A DNA stretch of 64,000 nucleotides from Euptelea pleiosperma (GCA_035048495.1 CM068543.1:31592096-31656095); one strand, 5' to 3'; counted from the first letter of the stretch, positions 21,965 through 34,530 are shown. Notes: generated by a model from the sequence alone, not told the origin. Translations and numbers: made by a program.

Positions 21965-22724
21965 CAAGTAAGAACATAAAATCTATCCATACAGTACAAT
22001 CGATTGAACCCAGAGTACAATCGATTGGACCTTGCAGAAATAATCTATTTTTAGATCCGATTTTCATGCTCCCACTTTTCCATTACTTGCACGACCTTGG
22101 GCTTCTAAACTCTTATAAATAGAACCTCTCTCAGACTTAGTAAAATATACATTGACTAACAACAGAAAGAGTTTTCTAAAGTAAAGTTGCCCATTACAAA
22201 GAGCAAAAGCCTTATCTTTCACTGTTATCCTTGAAAGGTTTTCTCTTCTATTTTGATCAAAGCTTAGAGCTTGATCTTTCCGCTGCTTAGGTTTTCTATC
22301 TATTACTTTAACATAGTAAGCCAGAGAGTACCAGTGTGTTTCAACACTACTTGAACAACTTCGGAGTTAAGGGTGTACTGAATCATTCGCCTTCATTAAA
22401 GACCGTTGAGTGAGAATTAAGATCAGGTGTACTGATTGATGGTAGGTTTGTGGTATACCAAACTGAACAAGAGGCAAAGACTTCGTGATTAGGAGGGGGC
22501 GCGTGTGACTCGTAGCGTGGAGCCAGAGGACGTGGACACACCAGTAGTAGGCATTGGCTAAGGTTGGAAGTTGTATTTGTTATCAATCAATTGTTTAATT
22601 GTGTCGCATGCGGTTTAGTTTACCCCTACTGGACTAGTAAATTGTGTTAGGTTAAAAAAAAATTTTAATACCTAATCAACCCCCCTTCTAGGTATTTAGA
22701 ATAAAGAGAACGGATTGAATTTCA
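21965..22724 (+). mobile_element. SIRE-like Copia LTR, 5'-truncated piece
   Basis: It matches the last part of the solo LTR at 16624-18242, with the same end GAATTTCA preceded by AATCAACCCCCCTTCTAGGTAT. A clear TATA box (TATAAATAG) lies at about 22114-22122, with two CAATCGATTG words upstream. A related LTR follows at once, so this may be a rearranged tandem. Confidence 0.6.
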
Positions 22725-23370
22725 CTTGTCACAGGACAGACCCTCATCAAGACAGTTGCAAAGAGTCTAAAATTGACTAAGAGGAAGAACAATCAATTGG
22801 ACATCTGAGTACAATCGATTGGACCATCTGGGACAAAACTTCCAACTAGTACAATCAATTGAACCCTTTGTACAATTGATTAAACTCACAAATAGAAAAC
22901 CCATCCGGAACAGTACAATCAATTAGACTACGCAAAATAAGTCTTATATTAGATCCGATTTTCATGTTCCCATAATCTCACCCTTGCATGTCCTTGCACG
23001 ACCTTGGGCTTCAAAACTCTTATAAATAAAACATCTATTGAGCTTTAATATACACACAACTATAGACAACAAGAGAGATTTGTTAGAGAAGAGTAGTCTC
23101 AGTCGAAGAGCAAAAACCCAAGTTTCCATCTTCATTCATGAAATGTTTTTCTCTTCATTTTCGATCAAAGCCTAGAGTTTGATCTTCCCTCTGCTTATGT
23201 TTTTCAACTAGAATCATAACCTAGTAAGCCAAAGAGTACCTCGTGTGTCTCAACACTATTTGATCAACGATAGGGTTCAGGGTGTACTGAATCCTTCACT
23301 ATCGATAAAGATCGGTGGATGAGAATTAAGATCGGGGTGTTCTGATCGACGGTAGGTTTGTAGAGTACCA
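22725..23370 (+). mobile_element. SIRE-like Copia LTR, 3'-truncated piece in front of gag
   Basis: It shares the palindrome region (22790-22930), a TATA-like TATAAATAAAA (about 23022) and the CGAAGAGCAAAAACC..TGATCTTCC region with the other two LTRs. It stops at about 23365 after GGTAGGTTTGTAGAG, where the others continue for a few hundred bases. The LTR end, primer site and gag start are therefore deleted. Confidence 0.55.
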
Positions 23371-24250
23371 ACTTTAGATGAGAGGGTATGGATGACAGTA
23401 GTAGACGGTTGGTCACTTCCTACTACTACCATGGATGAGAAAGAAATTCTCAAATCCAAAGCCCAATGGACTAAAGAGGACAACGAAGAATGTTGTCTAA
23501 ATAGTAAAGGGTCAAACCCCATTTTTAACGCAGTGGATAGGAATGTCTTCCAAAGGATCTCTACTTGTATATTAGCTAAAGAGGTGTGGGATATTTTGAA
23601 ATTTACCCACGAAGGTACGTCAGTAGTCAGGATATCTAAATTACAAATGATGACTGCAAAATTCGAATCCATGTGAATGGATGAGAATGAGAATTTCACT
23701 GAGTTCTATGCCAAACTCAGTGACATTGTTAACTCTAGCCACAACTTGGGTGGGAGTATTCTTGAACCAAAAGCGATTCAGAAAATTCTAAGATCCTTGT
23801 TTGATAGATTTCAAGCAAAGGTGACGGCTATTGAAGATAGCAAAGATGTTGACTCTCTTAAAATTGATGAATTGGTTGGGTCTCTACAGACATATGAAAT
23901 GAACGTGAGACAACCAAAGAAATCCAAGGGCATAGCCCTTAGAGCTGCAAAAGCTCAAGATCCAGGGTCTGATGTTGACTATGAAGTAGAAATGACTCTA
24001 TTTGTGAAGAAATTTAGAAAACTCTTTCATCTTAGAGATAATAAATTTAAGAATAATTTTTTTGATAAAATTAAGGAGCATTCTAAACCTCATGAGAGAG
24101 GAAACAAAAGTGACAAACCTACCAGGGGTAATCGTTCAAGTGAACCCCAATGCTTCAAATGCCGAGGGTTTGGTCACTTTGCTAACATTTGTCCCAACAA
24201 AGAAGATTACAAGGGCAAAGGCAAGGCTTTTAATGCCACTTGGGATTCCA
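23371..24250 (+). pseudogene. Truncated SIRE-like Copia gag
   Basis: The frame enters at LDERVW, so the gag N-terminus is missing. It reads through the gag domain (WTKEDNEE, TAKEVWDIL-type region), meets one TGA at 23674-23676, and continues from 23677 (MDENENFTEFYAKL). A Lys-rich segment with SKGIALRA is typical of SIRE-type gag. A CCHC zinc knuckle CFKCRGFGHFANIC (about 24151-24192) should bind RNA. The match fades after FNATWDS at about 24250, where the frame enters LINE sequence. The TGA may come from CGA. No pol follows. Confidence 0.75.
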
Positions 24251-24828
24251 TTAAATCAAAGGGAGTCAATGTGGGATGGTCTACATGGCTATGGAAATCC
24301 TCCATCCATCCTTGGACTGCAGCTTTAGCATGGAAAATCTTACACCATGGTCTCCCAATTGAAGATCGTATCCAAAACAGGGGCATTTCTCTCTCTTCTA
24401 GGTGTGTTCTTTGTAAACTTGCTACTCAATTTGCAAGACACCTCTTCTTTGAATGTGAATTTGCAATCAACATTTGGTCATGGCTTGAAGGAATGTTCAA
24501 CTTAAAATTGAACCTTACTGGTTGGCACTCTTTCTTCTCAAACTACAGCAACTGTGGTCCCTTAATGAAAGTATTGTTGCATACTACTGCTATCCATTGC
24601 ATTGTCTTTATATGGAAGGCTCATAATAGGGCTATCTTTGATAACAAGACAACTACTGCTTGTTCAATTTGGGCCTTGATCTTGGTGGCTTTGAGGGAAG
24701 CCGATCCACTTCTACATCTTTCGACTTCGGATAACGACATTCTTTCTAAATTCGGTATTAAACAGGCATTGGGTAAGGCTCCTTCCATTTCTCCATGGAG
24801 ATGTGTCTTCCAAAAAAATGCATCATGA
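23677..24828 (+). CDS. Chimeric open frame: Copia gag C-terminal part joined to LINE zinc-binding domain
   Basis: This is an uninterrupted frame of 383 codons. Residues 1 to about 190 are SIRE-like gag with the CCHC knuckle. From about residue 200 (WSTWLWKSSIHPWTAAL) it is the zf-RVT domain found after reverse transcriptase in plant L1 elements, with CVLCKLA and HLFFEC as likely metal-binding groups. The join lies between about 24240 and 24285. Neither part has catalytic activity on its own. Nothing shows that the fusion is expressed; a deletion that happened to keep frame is the simplest account. Confidence 0.5.
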   Translation: MDENENFTEFYAKLSDIVNSSHNLGGSILEPKAIQKILRSLFDRFQAKVTAIEDSKDVDSLKIDELVGSLQTYEMNVRQPKKSKGIALRAAKAQDPGSDVDYEVEMTLFVKKFRKLFHLRDNKFKNNFFDKIKEHSKPHERGNKSDKPTRGNRSSEPQCFKCRGFGHFANICPNKEDYKGKGKAFNATWDSIKSKGVNVGWSTWLWKSSIHPWTAALAWKILHHGLPIEDRIQNRGISLSSRCVLCKLATQFARHLFFECEFAINIWSWLEGMFNLKLNLTGWHSFFSNYSNCGPLMKVLLHTTAIHCIVFIWKAHNRAIFDNKTTTACSIWALILVALREADPLLHLSTSDNDILSKFGIKQALGKAPSISPWRCVFQKNAS

Positions 24829-24965
24829 AACTGAATTGCGATAGGTCTTCTAAAGGAAACCTGGGCAATGGTGGATTTGGAGTTGTCTTTAGAGATGATC
24901 AAGGGGCTATCAAAGGAGCCTTTGTTGCGGGACTTGGTGTTGTTACCAACTATATATATCACCCA
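24251..24965 (+). mobile_element. L1-type LINE 3' fragment (zinc-binding region and start of RNase H)
   Basis: After the zf-RVT domain the frame ends at 24828. A second frame directly after it (about 24829-24955) reads KLNCD..SKGN..NGGFGVVFRDDQG, the start of the RNase H domain of plant L1 elements. Stops and shifts follow. It ends about 490 bp before the helicase start codon. Confidence 0.65.
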
Positions 24966-25396
24966 TCAAGTTGATTTTTGGTTTATAGGTTCACCTAGGG
25001 ATTGGCCAAACATCCATACGGTCATTGTCCTCAACAATGCAGCGAAGTTTTACTCTGATTGGACTACTCTCATGAATCTCACCCAACTCAAGTCGCGCGA
25101 CTCGCAACAGGTGGGGAGAAAGAAATAGAAGAAAAGAGAACTGAAAAAAATGATAGAATAATCTCGAGGACGATACTATGGCACGTCGTCCCTAGGTCCA
25201 CACCGTTGACAGTCTTCGATATCTGTGTGATGCGTATTCGGAGGACCTTGTAGTTGTAGCGGTCTGGGCTGGAGTCTGGAGTCTGGAGCCTGGAGTCTGG
25301 ACTTAAGGCCTAAGAAGCTCTTCTACTTCTCCACCCTCGCTCCACCACCCAAACAAGTGGCAGTAGCCTCTTCCAAACCCTAAGGAAGAAGAAGGA
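24966..25396 (+). promoter_or_regulatory. Upstream region of the helicase gene (probable promoter and 5' UTR)
   Basis: This non-coding stretch lies between the LINE fragment and the gene. It holds a small tandem repeat of GGAGTCT/GGAGCCT words (25269-25300) and a pyrimidine-rich stretch (25318-25380) typical of plant leader regions. No convincing TATA box or start site can be fixed by eye. Confidence 0.35.
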
Positions 25397-25435
25397 ATGT
25401 CAAAAGAAGAACCGTACGGTCATACAAACCTCTGA
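25397..25435 (+). CDS. Short upstream open reading frame (12 codons plus stop)
   Basis: The frame ATG TCA AAA ... CTC TGA reads MSKEEPYGHTNL and ends 19 bases before the main start at 25455. It lies in a different frame from the main start. If the transcript begins upstream of 25397, this frame could lower translation or force reinitiation. Its presence in the mRNA is inferred. Confidence 0.35.
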   Translation: MSKEEPYGHTNL

Positions 25436-25454
25436 AACTCTCACAGTTCAGAAC

Positions 25455-25874
25455 ATGCCTCACTCTGCATTCCTACGGGGCTATCTCAGAACCGGTCCTT
25501 ACCTCACCATGTCTCTCAGACCAACCACTCTGAACCGGTTCCCGCTTCGTTCTTCCACCCCAAACCCTAAAACCTGCAAAACCCCAGTCTTCGCCATCAC
25601 CACCATGAAGGTTCAAACCCTCAGGTATTCCACTGTTTGCTTTCCCCTGCACCGCCGTAGGTCCGTCATTATTTCTTCGACGGACTCATCTGGCAGTGTA
25701 TCTACTCGCTCTCTCGACTTCGATTGGCGGGAGAATCAAGGTCTGGTTTTGAACCGTAGGAACAACCCTATCCCTTACTTTCAGCAACATCAGCATTTTA
25801 AGTACGGCCGCTACGCTTACGATGATTACTCTGAGGATGAGTCTGATCGTGAAGTTGCGGTGTCATCGCAGAAG
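25455..25874 (+). CDS. Helicase exon 1
   Basis: It encodes residues 1-140: a basic, Ser/Thr/Arg-rich N-terminus without acidic residues up to position 76, then an acidic Tyr-rich segment ([14 protein letters not shown]). It ends AAG before GTCAGT, phase 0. The ATG at 25455 is the first in this frame; a second in-frame ATG at 25509 (residue 19) could also serve. Confidence 0.85.
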
Positions 25875-28800
25875 GTCAGTTTTCTTTCTTTAAAGGGTTT
25901 TATGATGTGGATTTGATTGAATTCTTGTTTTGACTTTTGAGTTACTGAAGCATTTCTCGAGATTGTATTCACCCATTTAGTGGAAGTCTTCACTTAGTGT
26001 TTAATGGTCTCCTTACCCCAATTGAGTGGATTCATAGGTTAGTAACAGTCTCAAAAACCGTGTTGAGGTTATGGAGTTTTATCATAATGATGCTCAGCTT
26101 GTGTTGTGTCTGATTAAGATTCGTATTTGTTGGTTTTGTATTAGGGTACATGTAGGCCAGTGGTACTATGCATACGTAGACTCTCCACTCTCCATGATTC
26201 GCCATGAGATTGCAAGCTCAATCTTAGGTTACCTATAACGAAGAAGTAAATTTAGTTATTAGGGTTAAATTTGTAATTTTGTTGTAAATTATGACCCCAC
26301 TTGTGTGTTGTGAGCGGTCAATGAACATTATAAGTATTCCAACTTGTGATTTTGTTACTAGGGACTTCCCCAAAAGCATTTTGGGACTCTAGAGGAGTAT
26401 TTTGAGATCATGATGGTGTAGGTTCTGGCAGGAGGGGATCAATTGAAATGAACATCAGCTGATTGTTATTTTTGATTCTTCATTTATGGAATTTTGGCAT
26501 GATGTTGGAGAAACCAAGAAAACCTGATTTGTTTATTTGTTTTTTTTTTCTCCTTTTTTTTCACTTCTATTCACGAATTTGGTGCTGATATACAGAGTCA
26601 TAGGCATAGGTGGTTTTCAATGGGGAACACATTTCATCTCTGTTCATTATTTCGCTAATATGTATAATTGGTTCAAAGTTTAAACACTTCATCTCATAGT
26701 ATTTATTGATTTTTGTATTGATAGAAGGGCAAAAACCCTAATATACGAGTGAAATACAAGAAAGCGTAGTGAGAAAGACCCTCACAAATACAAAATGTGA
26801 AACAAAAACAAAAACCAAAGCAACTAGTCCAACTCGGTAAGGATCTTATCCCTTCTAAACACAAAATCCTCAAAGCGAACGCCTCTAAATTCTTTATGAA
26901 TGAGGATCAATGGAAAGGGCAAGCTTTAATACTTAAGACAACAGCTGGATTGTCATCCTCCCCATCTTCGAATAACTATTCGGCTCTTTCCAAATTTCTT
27001 AACAAAAAGCGAAGGGGAGTATCCTCCATAGGATGCGACCTCAAGGGTAGAAGTCCTCAGAGGACCAACCTTGGAAAAGATGAAGAAGACATCTTGGCCA
27101 TGGTTTCAAGTCTTAGTCATGAACGAGTCTGAGACAACTTGATCTCGGCCAAGACTGAGTCAATCTATCTCAAGACCTAAAACCATGATCTCGGCACTCA
27201 TCGAGCTACTGTTAGGTATGATAAACTCCATAGGATGCGACCTCAAGGGTAGAAGTCCTCAGAGGACCAACCTTGGAAAAGATGAAGAAGACATCTTGGC
27301 CATGGTTTCAAGTCTTAGTCATGAACGAGTCTGAGACAACTTGATCTCGGCCAAGACTGAGTCAATCTATCTCAAGACCTAAAACCATGATCTCGGCACT
27401 CATCGAGCTACTGTTAGGTATGATAAACCTTTTATTAATAAGGTGGTCCATTGTAAGAATCTTATCAAGTACTGTTGTCTAGTTGAAGAAAGCTATCTTG
27501 GAAGGGATACAAACTTAGCTGAAAAGGAAGATGGAACTAAAATAGGGAGTGCTGAATAAAAGGACTGAATAGAAAATTCATCATTGGGGGTCCACTTCCA
27601 AATCCTCCAATCGGCCCTTGAGAGGGGGACTTGCTCTCTTGTGAGTCAGCTAAGAAGAGTTGTCACACATCCACCTCCTATCATTGATTTTCTTTAAAGC
27701 CTAAATTCTATGAAATGTTAGCCCTTATCCTGTCAACACTGTTAGAAATGAGAGCCCCTTGTAGACCGAACATAACATAAAAGGAAGGAAAGGTGGAACG
27801 AAGAGAGTTGTTCCCAAACCAAGTATCTTCCCCACCCCAAATTTAATATTAAATGCTCTTATAAAGATATCGTAAATCTTGCATATGCCCTTACCCACCT
27901 CAAAACCGTTAGGAGATGAGACCATATTAGTGTCACATCCAATATTTTATGCAACCAAACTTGCTAGCGATGATAATTCTCCATTAGCTATTTGTCTCTA
28001 CTTCAAACCTCCACAACCATTTACCCATGGTCATATCCTAGAAGCGTCTAAAGCCAAGACCACCACCTTTTTAGGCAAGCAAACTGATTTCCAATCAATT
28101 AAGTGATACCTATGAGCTTTTTCCATGCGTTTCCATTATAAATCCCTCTCTTAACTTTCCCAATTTATTGGCATCACACACTGACACTGAGAAAAGGGAT
28201 AGAAAGTATATTGGAAGGCTAAAATCTTTGGTACTTGTTCTATTTGGATTTGAATAGGCTGGATCAATAATTGGATCCTAGGTGGAGTTTGACCTATAGC
28301 TAGCACTAAGTGGAAGGTGAAGGTAAGACATAGTAAGCAGACCCACTTTGTGGACCAAGCATCCACTTTGAACACCTTGTTTTTTTGAAAAAATTATCTC
28401 CATACTAGACTAATGTAGGACTATGGTGTGACCTAAAATCTAATGAGCTGAGATTAATTAAAATTACCAAGAACAATAAAATTTATAGTCTTATGCCAAC
28501 CATATGCAAATAAGAAATTCCACGTAAGCAATTTTATAAGAGTCCGAGGCCACGTCACAGACCTACAACCCTCAAATATTTATCTGCGAGGGTCTATAGG
28601 GAATTCTAGGCTTCCACTAGCTTGGGGAATCAACCTTTCCAATCAATATGAAGTTTCTTGACCTTGTTCTAGGGTTACAATAAAGCATTTAGGCTCAAAC
28701 AAATTTTAGAAATTGGATTCAACATTTAGAATTGATATGCGAAGGTTTTCAGCAGTTAAAAAAATTCTAGCAGCATTAAAAGAATTATTTTGAGTAGATC

Positions 28801-31800
28801 AATCAAGCTTATGAGCCTAGAAATCGAATTTGGAGGGGTCCTAGAGCAAGTCGATTTATGCAGGAGGGCTTTGGAAGTGATCGATTAGATTTGGGAGGGT
28901 TAGAAATTGATTGTAAAGGCTTAGAGTGGTGTTGATTTTCCCAAAAGAGGTTTTGGGTGGATTGATCTCACTATAGGGGGTCTAGGGTGGATCGATCAAC
29001 ACCAATAACATTATAGGGATGGATCGATTTAGGTTTTGGGATTTAGGATTGGCCCAAACAACGAGAGAGAAAATCGATCGAGGCCTGGAGAATTTTGAGA
29101 TGATTTTTAGGGTAAATCGATGAGTTCATTGGTATATTTTAGGCGTAGATCAAGTTTTAACAACAAATAACAGAGAAAATCAATGATAAATCCCTTTAGA
29201 TAGATGAGAATCACTCTCTTGGCTTCACACCAAATCCCTTTCACAACAGAAATACCAAAAGGTCTTCCATTAATCATCAACAAATGAAAATTAGGTTTAA
29301 CAATGTATTTAAATAACTCTTAAACCCTAGGTTTAATCTCAGCCATTAAAATAACGAAAGGCTAAGAATAAAACACAATAAAACCTAAAAAACAACAATA
29401 AAACCAACAATTAAATAAAAAATGATTAACGAGTTCTATATAAAACCGTGGCCCTCTAGTAGGGTCCCATGCTAAATCGTGGCCATAAAAAATGGGCCCA
29501 AAGACCAATCATGGGAGCCCAAGGCCTCTCTCTCTCTCTCCTAAAAATCAATCAAGGTCCATGCTCCTATGTCATGATGTCCCAATTCATCCCATGTGCA
29601 TGATCTTCCCATTGTGGGGTCTTCATTGATGTCGCACATGTATACATGGGGTCTTTAGTGCTCCAATTCGGCAGCCCACAGTGACACGTGGGTCTTCTTC
29701 TTCTTCCTCCGCCTTTGATACACTGTGGGTGGTGGGATGTCCGCATCAACTCTCCTTGTTAAAAAAGAATGTCATTAATGAATTACGACTGTGATATTGC
29801 TCCAAGGTGTCAGGATCAATCCTCTGCAGCCCATCCTTCGTAAACCACGTACACTCTGTCTTTGGTTGGTTCTTCCACTTAACAAGGACTTTTGATACCC
29901 ACCTTGTTTGACGGAAACCACTTGATCATCCAAGATATTCTCAACGCAGACTTGTAATTTCTTTGCAACCCCTTACAAGAATCGCTAAGGCCCAACCCGA
30001 GCCATCACAAAGTCACCCACCTGAAATTTCTTAAATGTACGACGTGAGTCAACATATAATTTATACTTTTCATTATTCAAGGTAATTTTTTTTAATCTCA
30101 GCATGCAACTTATGAATATGACATGCAAATACGTCTGCAGACTCTGATGGCCTATGTGTAATTGCTATGAGAATGAGATCTATGGGTGTCTTAGGTTTGT
30201 ACCCATGCACCACCTCAAATGGTCTCATACCTAATGTCCTATTAACATAATTATTGTATGCAAACTCAACTATAGGCAACACTGAATCCCATGACCTAAT
30301 GTGATCACCAACTAGACATCGCAGCAAGTTTCCCAAGTTTTTGTTGGTAAGCTGAGGAAACTGAAGTCTAGTACCCATCATGTGCCAAAGTATCTTCCAA
30401 AAATAGCTCTTGAACTTGACATCCCTATCAGACACTATGGTCTTAGGCAAACCATGTGGGCTATATGAAAAGAGTGAGAGGTATATACCTTTGGTGTATC
30501 CTTCCATTTTTGGTTATGTGGGCTATATATGAAAAGAGAGAAATTCCCCCATTTTTGAAGGGAAAGAAGAAGATATCCCTAGAGTCTTGTTGAGGTCAAA
30601 GCGTACTTGTATCTTTGGTCCTCCTTGTCTCTGGACTTTAAACGATGCTTTTTTTGATGTTTTTGTGTTCAGGTAGGAGGAGCTTTTAGGAGAGTCTTCT
30701 CCCATTTGACTTGTATTTAGCTTGCTGAGAGGTTCTTCTCTCGAGGTCCTCTTGGTTGTTTTTGATGCGGTTCTCCCCATTCTTAATCATACTTATTACT
30801 TATCAAAGAAAAAGTATAAGGAGGGATTCCAAGAAAGAGCCTTTAAGTCCAATAGGGTGAAACATGATTAGACGCTGGCCAACATGAAGCTTTTTCAACT
30901 GCTCATTCTGTAAACAAGGATTTTTTTTTCAGTCTAGTTCTCATAGAATCCCCTTGATTTTTAGTCTATGTCAAAAGAGTGCCATTAAGGGAAGTAAACA
31001 TATTCCTTGTCATTTCTGGGGGGGAAAAAAGAAAGAAGGAAAAAAATGTGCTGTACCTGTACCCATGCAATTTGGATAAAGGTGCACTATATATCTGACC
31101 TAACTTAGTGGTTTGGTTTCTTGTACATGGAAATGCAATTATAGTTCTATTGCCTGTGACTTCTTACTCTTGTATATTGATTTCTGGTGATTATTGCTTC
31201 ATATGAAAGATATATTCGTTAGAACTCTTGCATTTAGCTCTGGTGTTTGTTTATTGTTGGTTTTTCAGGGTGCTTCCACCCTTGATAACATTGATGAGTG
31301 GAAGTGGAAATTAACCATGCTCGTTCGCAACAAGGATGAACAAGAGGTGGTGTCGAGAGAGAAAAAAGACAGACGGGATTTTGAGCAGCTTGCAGCATTG
31401 GCAACGAGAATGGGTTTGTATAGGTATGTTTAGTCTTCTGAGCACATTTATTCATTTTATATTTTCTATTATTTTGCGCTTGCATTTTGAAATAAGATCA
31501 ACTTTGGCAGCCGTCAATATTCAAGAGTCGTTGTCTTCAGTAAGGCCCCACTCCCAAATTACAGATCTGATCTGGATGATAAGCGTCCACAGAGGGAGGT
31601 ATTTTCTTATATATTAGCCATACATTATGCTGCCCCATTCCATTCAATAGAAGTTTAACTAAGTAATGGATTGCTGTTCTGTGAATACCCTACAAGATGG
31701 CTTCTTTTTTAATCTTTTTCACAAATAAACGAAGTTTTATGCGTACAAGGTAGAAGTTTCTTGTCCTTATTTATTCTCATACTCTTAGTATGCTTCATTT

Positions 31801-34477
31801 ATGTTCTTGAGAATTGACAGGTAACCATACATTTTGGTTTGCAAAGAAAAGTGGACGTTCTACTTAGAGAATACCTTTCTCGAAGGCCTACGAAGAGGGG
31901 AAGCTCTCCAGATATTACCTTTTCAAGATCAAGCAGTGGTGGCAGTATTGGCACTGATGAAGGGCTTTTTAAGCAACAGGAACCTCAGACACCCACTAGT
32001 GTTGTTATGGAGAAAATCATTAGGCGGAGAAGTTTGCAGTTGCGCAATCAGCAACAAGCTTGGCAGGTTCATTTTATGTAGATAAATTTTAAAGAGAGCC
32101 TGTTGTGCCATAGTTATTGTACCAGTCCTTATTTCCATTGCCTCCTTTATTTTCAAAAGTTTGCATACTGGAGGTTATTTTGCAATATTTGGCAGGTTAC
32201 TTTACAGAACATAGTTTGCTTTATGGCTCTGATATACAGCCCATACTCAGTTTTGCTTGGCTTAGCTTGAATTATTATTCGTAACTATATTCGCTCATTT
32301 TGAGAACCCTTCTTTGTTGGAAGGAAATATTCAGAGTTTTGGATATTTTATCGGTAATGTCACTATATATAACAAGATATAAAATATTGGGCAAAGGCAG
32401 GCTCATAACTGAGTTGTTAGTTTGAAGTTTCTTTCTTTTGTTTATATATATATTGTAATCACCCTATTTCTAGCAATATTATAGTAGACTCTTTATAATA
32501 CTTTGAACATTATATGTATGCCATTTTAAAGGTCTCAACAATAGCTTTCTATCGGTATCAAGTTTGTGCAAATCGGATGTGCGAGTTAAAAGTTATTGTG
32601 TTTAGTTCTAGACAACATTTTAAGTTTTTATATACTATAGTTTGATATCAAAAATATAAAATTTGAAAAAAAAAACAATGTTCAAAATTATAGTCCCACA
32701 GTGGATAGGAATGAAAAGTTGAGTTTTCAACCTCTATAAATACAAGGCCATGCCTTGAGAAATTACATCAGTTTGGGTATTTGTATTCTAACCCCTGAGG
32801 TAAAAATATTTGCAAAAAACCCCTCAACTAGAAGAAATTCTAGAAAAATTCTCAAGAATTCTTGAAAATATTCAGGGTCTTTTAATTTTTTTTTTGTGGG
32901 GCCCACTGTCTCGAGATACAAGCTACCTCGAGATTCGTGCCGTACGAGGTCCAAGGATTCATAGTTATTTATTTTATGCATTTATTTATTTAATTATATA
33001 TTTATTATTTATTTATTTAATTAATTAATTATTTATAAATAGTATTTTATTTTGAAAATAGTAGAAAATTCACAGAATATTGTAGAAAAATTCTAGAAAA
33101 TTCTATTATTTTTGGGGAAAATGTCTAAAAATGTTATTCTTATTATCTGTTAAATTTTAGCAAGAAAAATCCTAATTCTTGTATTTTCCACATAAAATGT
33201 GTAAATGCATTGATTATTTCTTGTAATCTTAAAAGCATGAAATTATGATAGATGAGGACATGTGTAATCTATTTAGTTGGATGAAGTCATGCTCAAATTC
33301 ATTTAAAAGGAGATATATGCGTTTTTCATATGTTCTATGTATTCGCTTTCTAGAATATTAACTTAAATGTTCTTATTTTTAGTTTCAAAATGCTAAAATA
33401 TGAATGTTATACATGTAAAGATGTTTCTACAAACATTACTGTTTTATACATATAAATACGATTAAGGACATGAATAAGAACGTGATTGGGAATGTGGAAT
33501 ATCAGATTAGTTGGAATCAGGCGTTGTCTCATTTCTTTGAGACCCCTTGAGGTTTTAGTCCCCTAAAGTATCAGGCGTTGTCTTATTTCTTTAAGACCCC
33601 TTGGGGTTCCAGTTCCCTAAAGGAGAGGCTTTGTCTCATTCATAAGACCCCTCGGGTATTTATACCTAAAAGGAAATTAAGGAATCTGGAGAGAGGATAC
33701 CTAATGAAACAATTAGTATGCACATTATGGAGTCTACTTGTAAGCTAGAAGTGTTGACATCGTACACTAGACCCGATGGAATGTTGGTACTGAATACATC
33801 AGAATTGATAGTTTGACTGTATAGAAATGGTCACGGGTAGTCTGATAAGAGAAATATTGACTGTTATGTGAAAGGTCATCATTGTATTCGAAGTTATATG
33901 TAAGTAATTGATGGAGAATTGAGTTTTATCGAATTACAAGCGAAATTCATTTGCAAATCGTATTTGTTTTAAAATAAACAAAAGTCGTTGATTTAAGTGG
34001 TTTTACGCATGAGGAATGTACTTACTGGGCCGTAGCTCATCGTTTTAAAATGTTTTGTTTTCAGAAAGGGATAAGGGGAAGTTGGTCTGATGCTTCCAGT
34101 ATTTCTGTGGATAGACTTGTGCTAGAGACAATGTTATATTTTGTTTAATTCTTTTATCTTGTAGAAGGATACATGAGTTATGTAGGTCTTTTGACCGTTT
34201 AGTAACATGCATTTGGGAGTACGATATATATACAATGTTTTCTTTTGGATAGGTATATTACGGTTTTGTTTGAGGTGAGAGATCCTCTAACATTATGAAT
34301 GTGTCAATGAAGTACGTTTCATCTTATGGATTGTTTAAACAAAATGAAAAAAAAAATATCCGGTGTATTTCCGCTGCATCGTGATACCAGTTTTGTTTAA
34401 CTATGCGTTTGTATGATCAAATCGTGCCTCAAGATACGAGAAAGGTCGATATGACTAGATATCGGATTTGGGGGCGT

Positions 34478-34530
<53 letters not shown>

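Noticed and set aside
1..24960. Endogenous virus (pararetrovirus) insertion
   Set aside because: LTRs, tRNA primer sites, gag types and target duplications all fit retrotransposons; I saw no movement-protein or coat-protein motif.
28880..29120. Array of GATCGAT words as a regulatory repeat
   Set aside because: The words are scattered and few, without fixed spacing, and may only reflect LTR composition.
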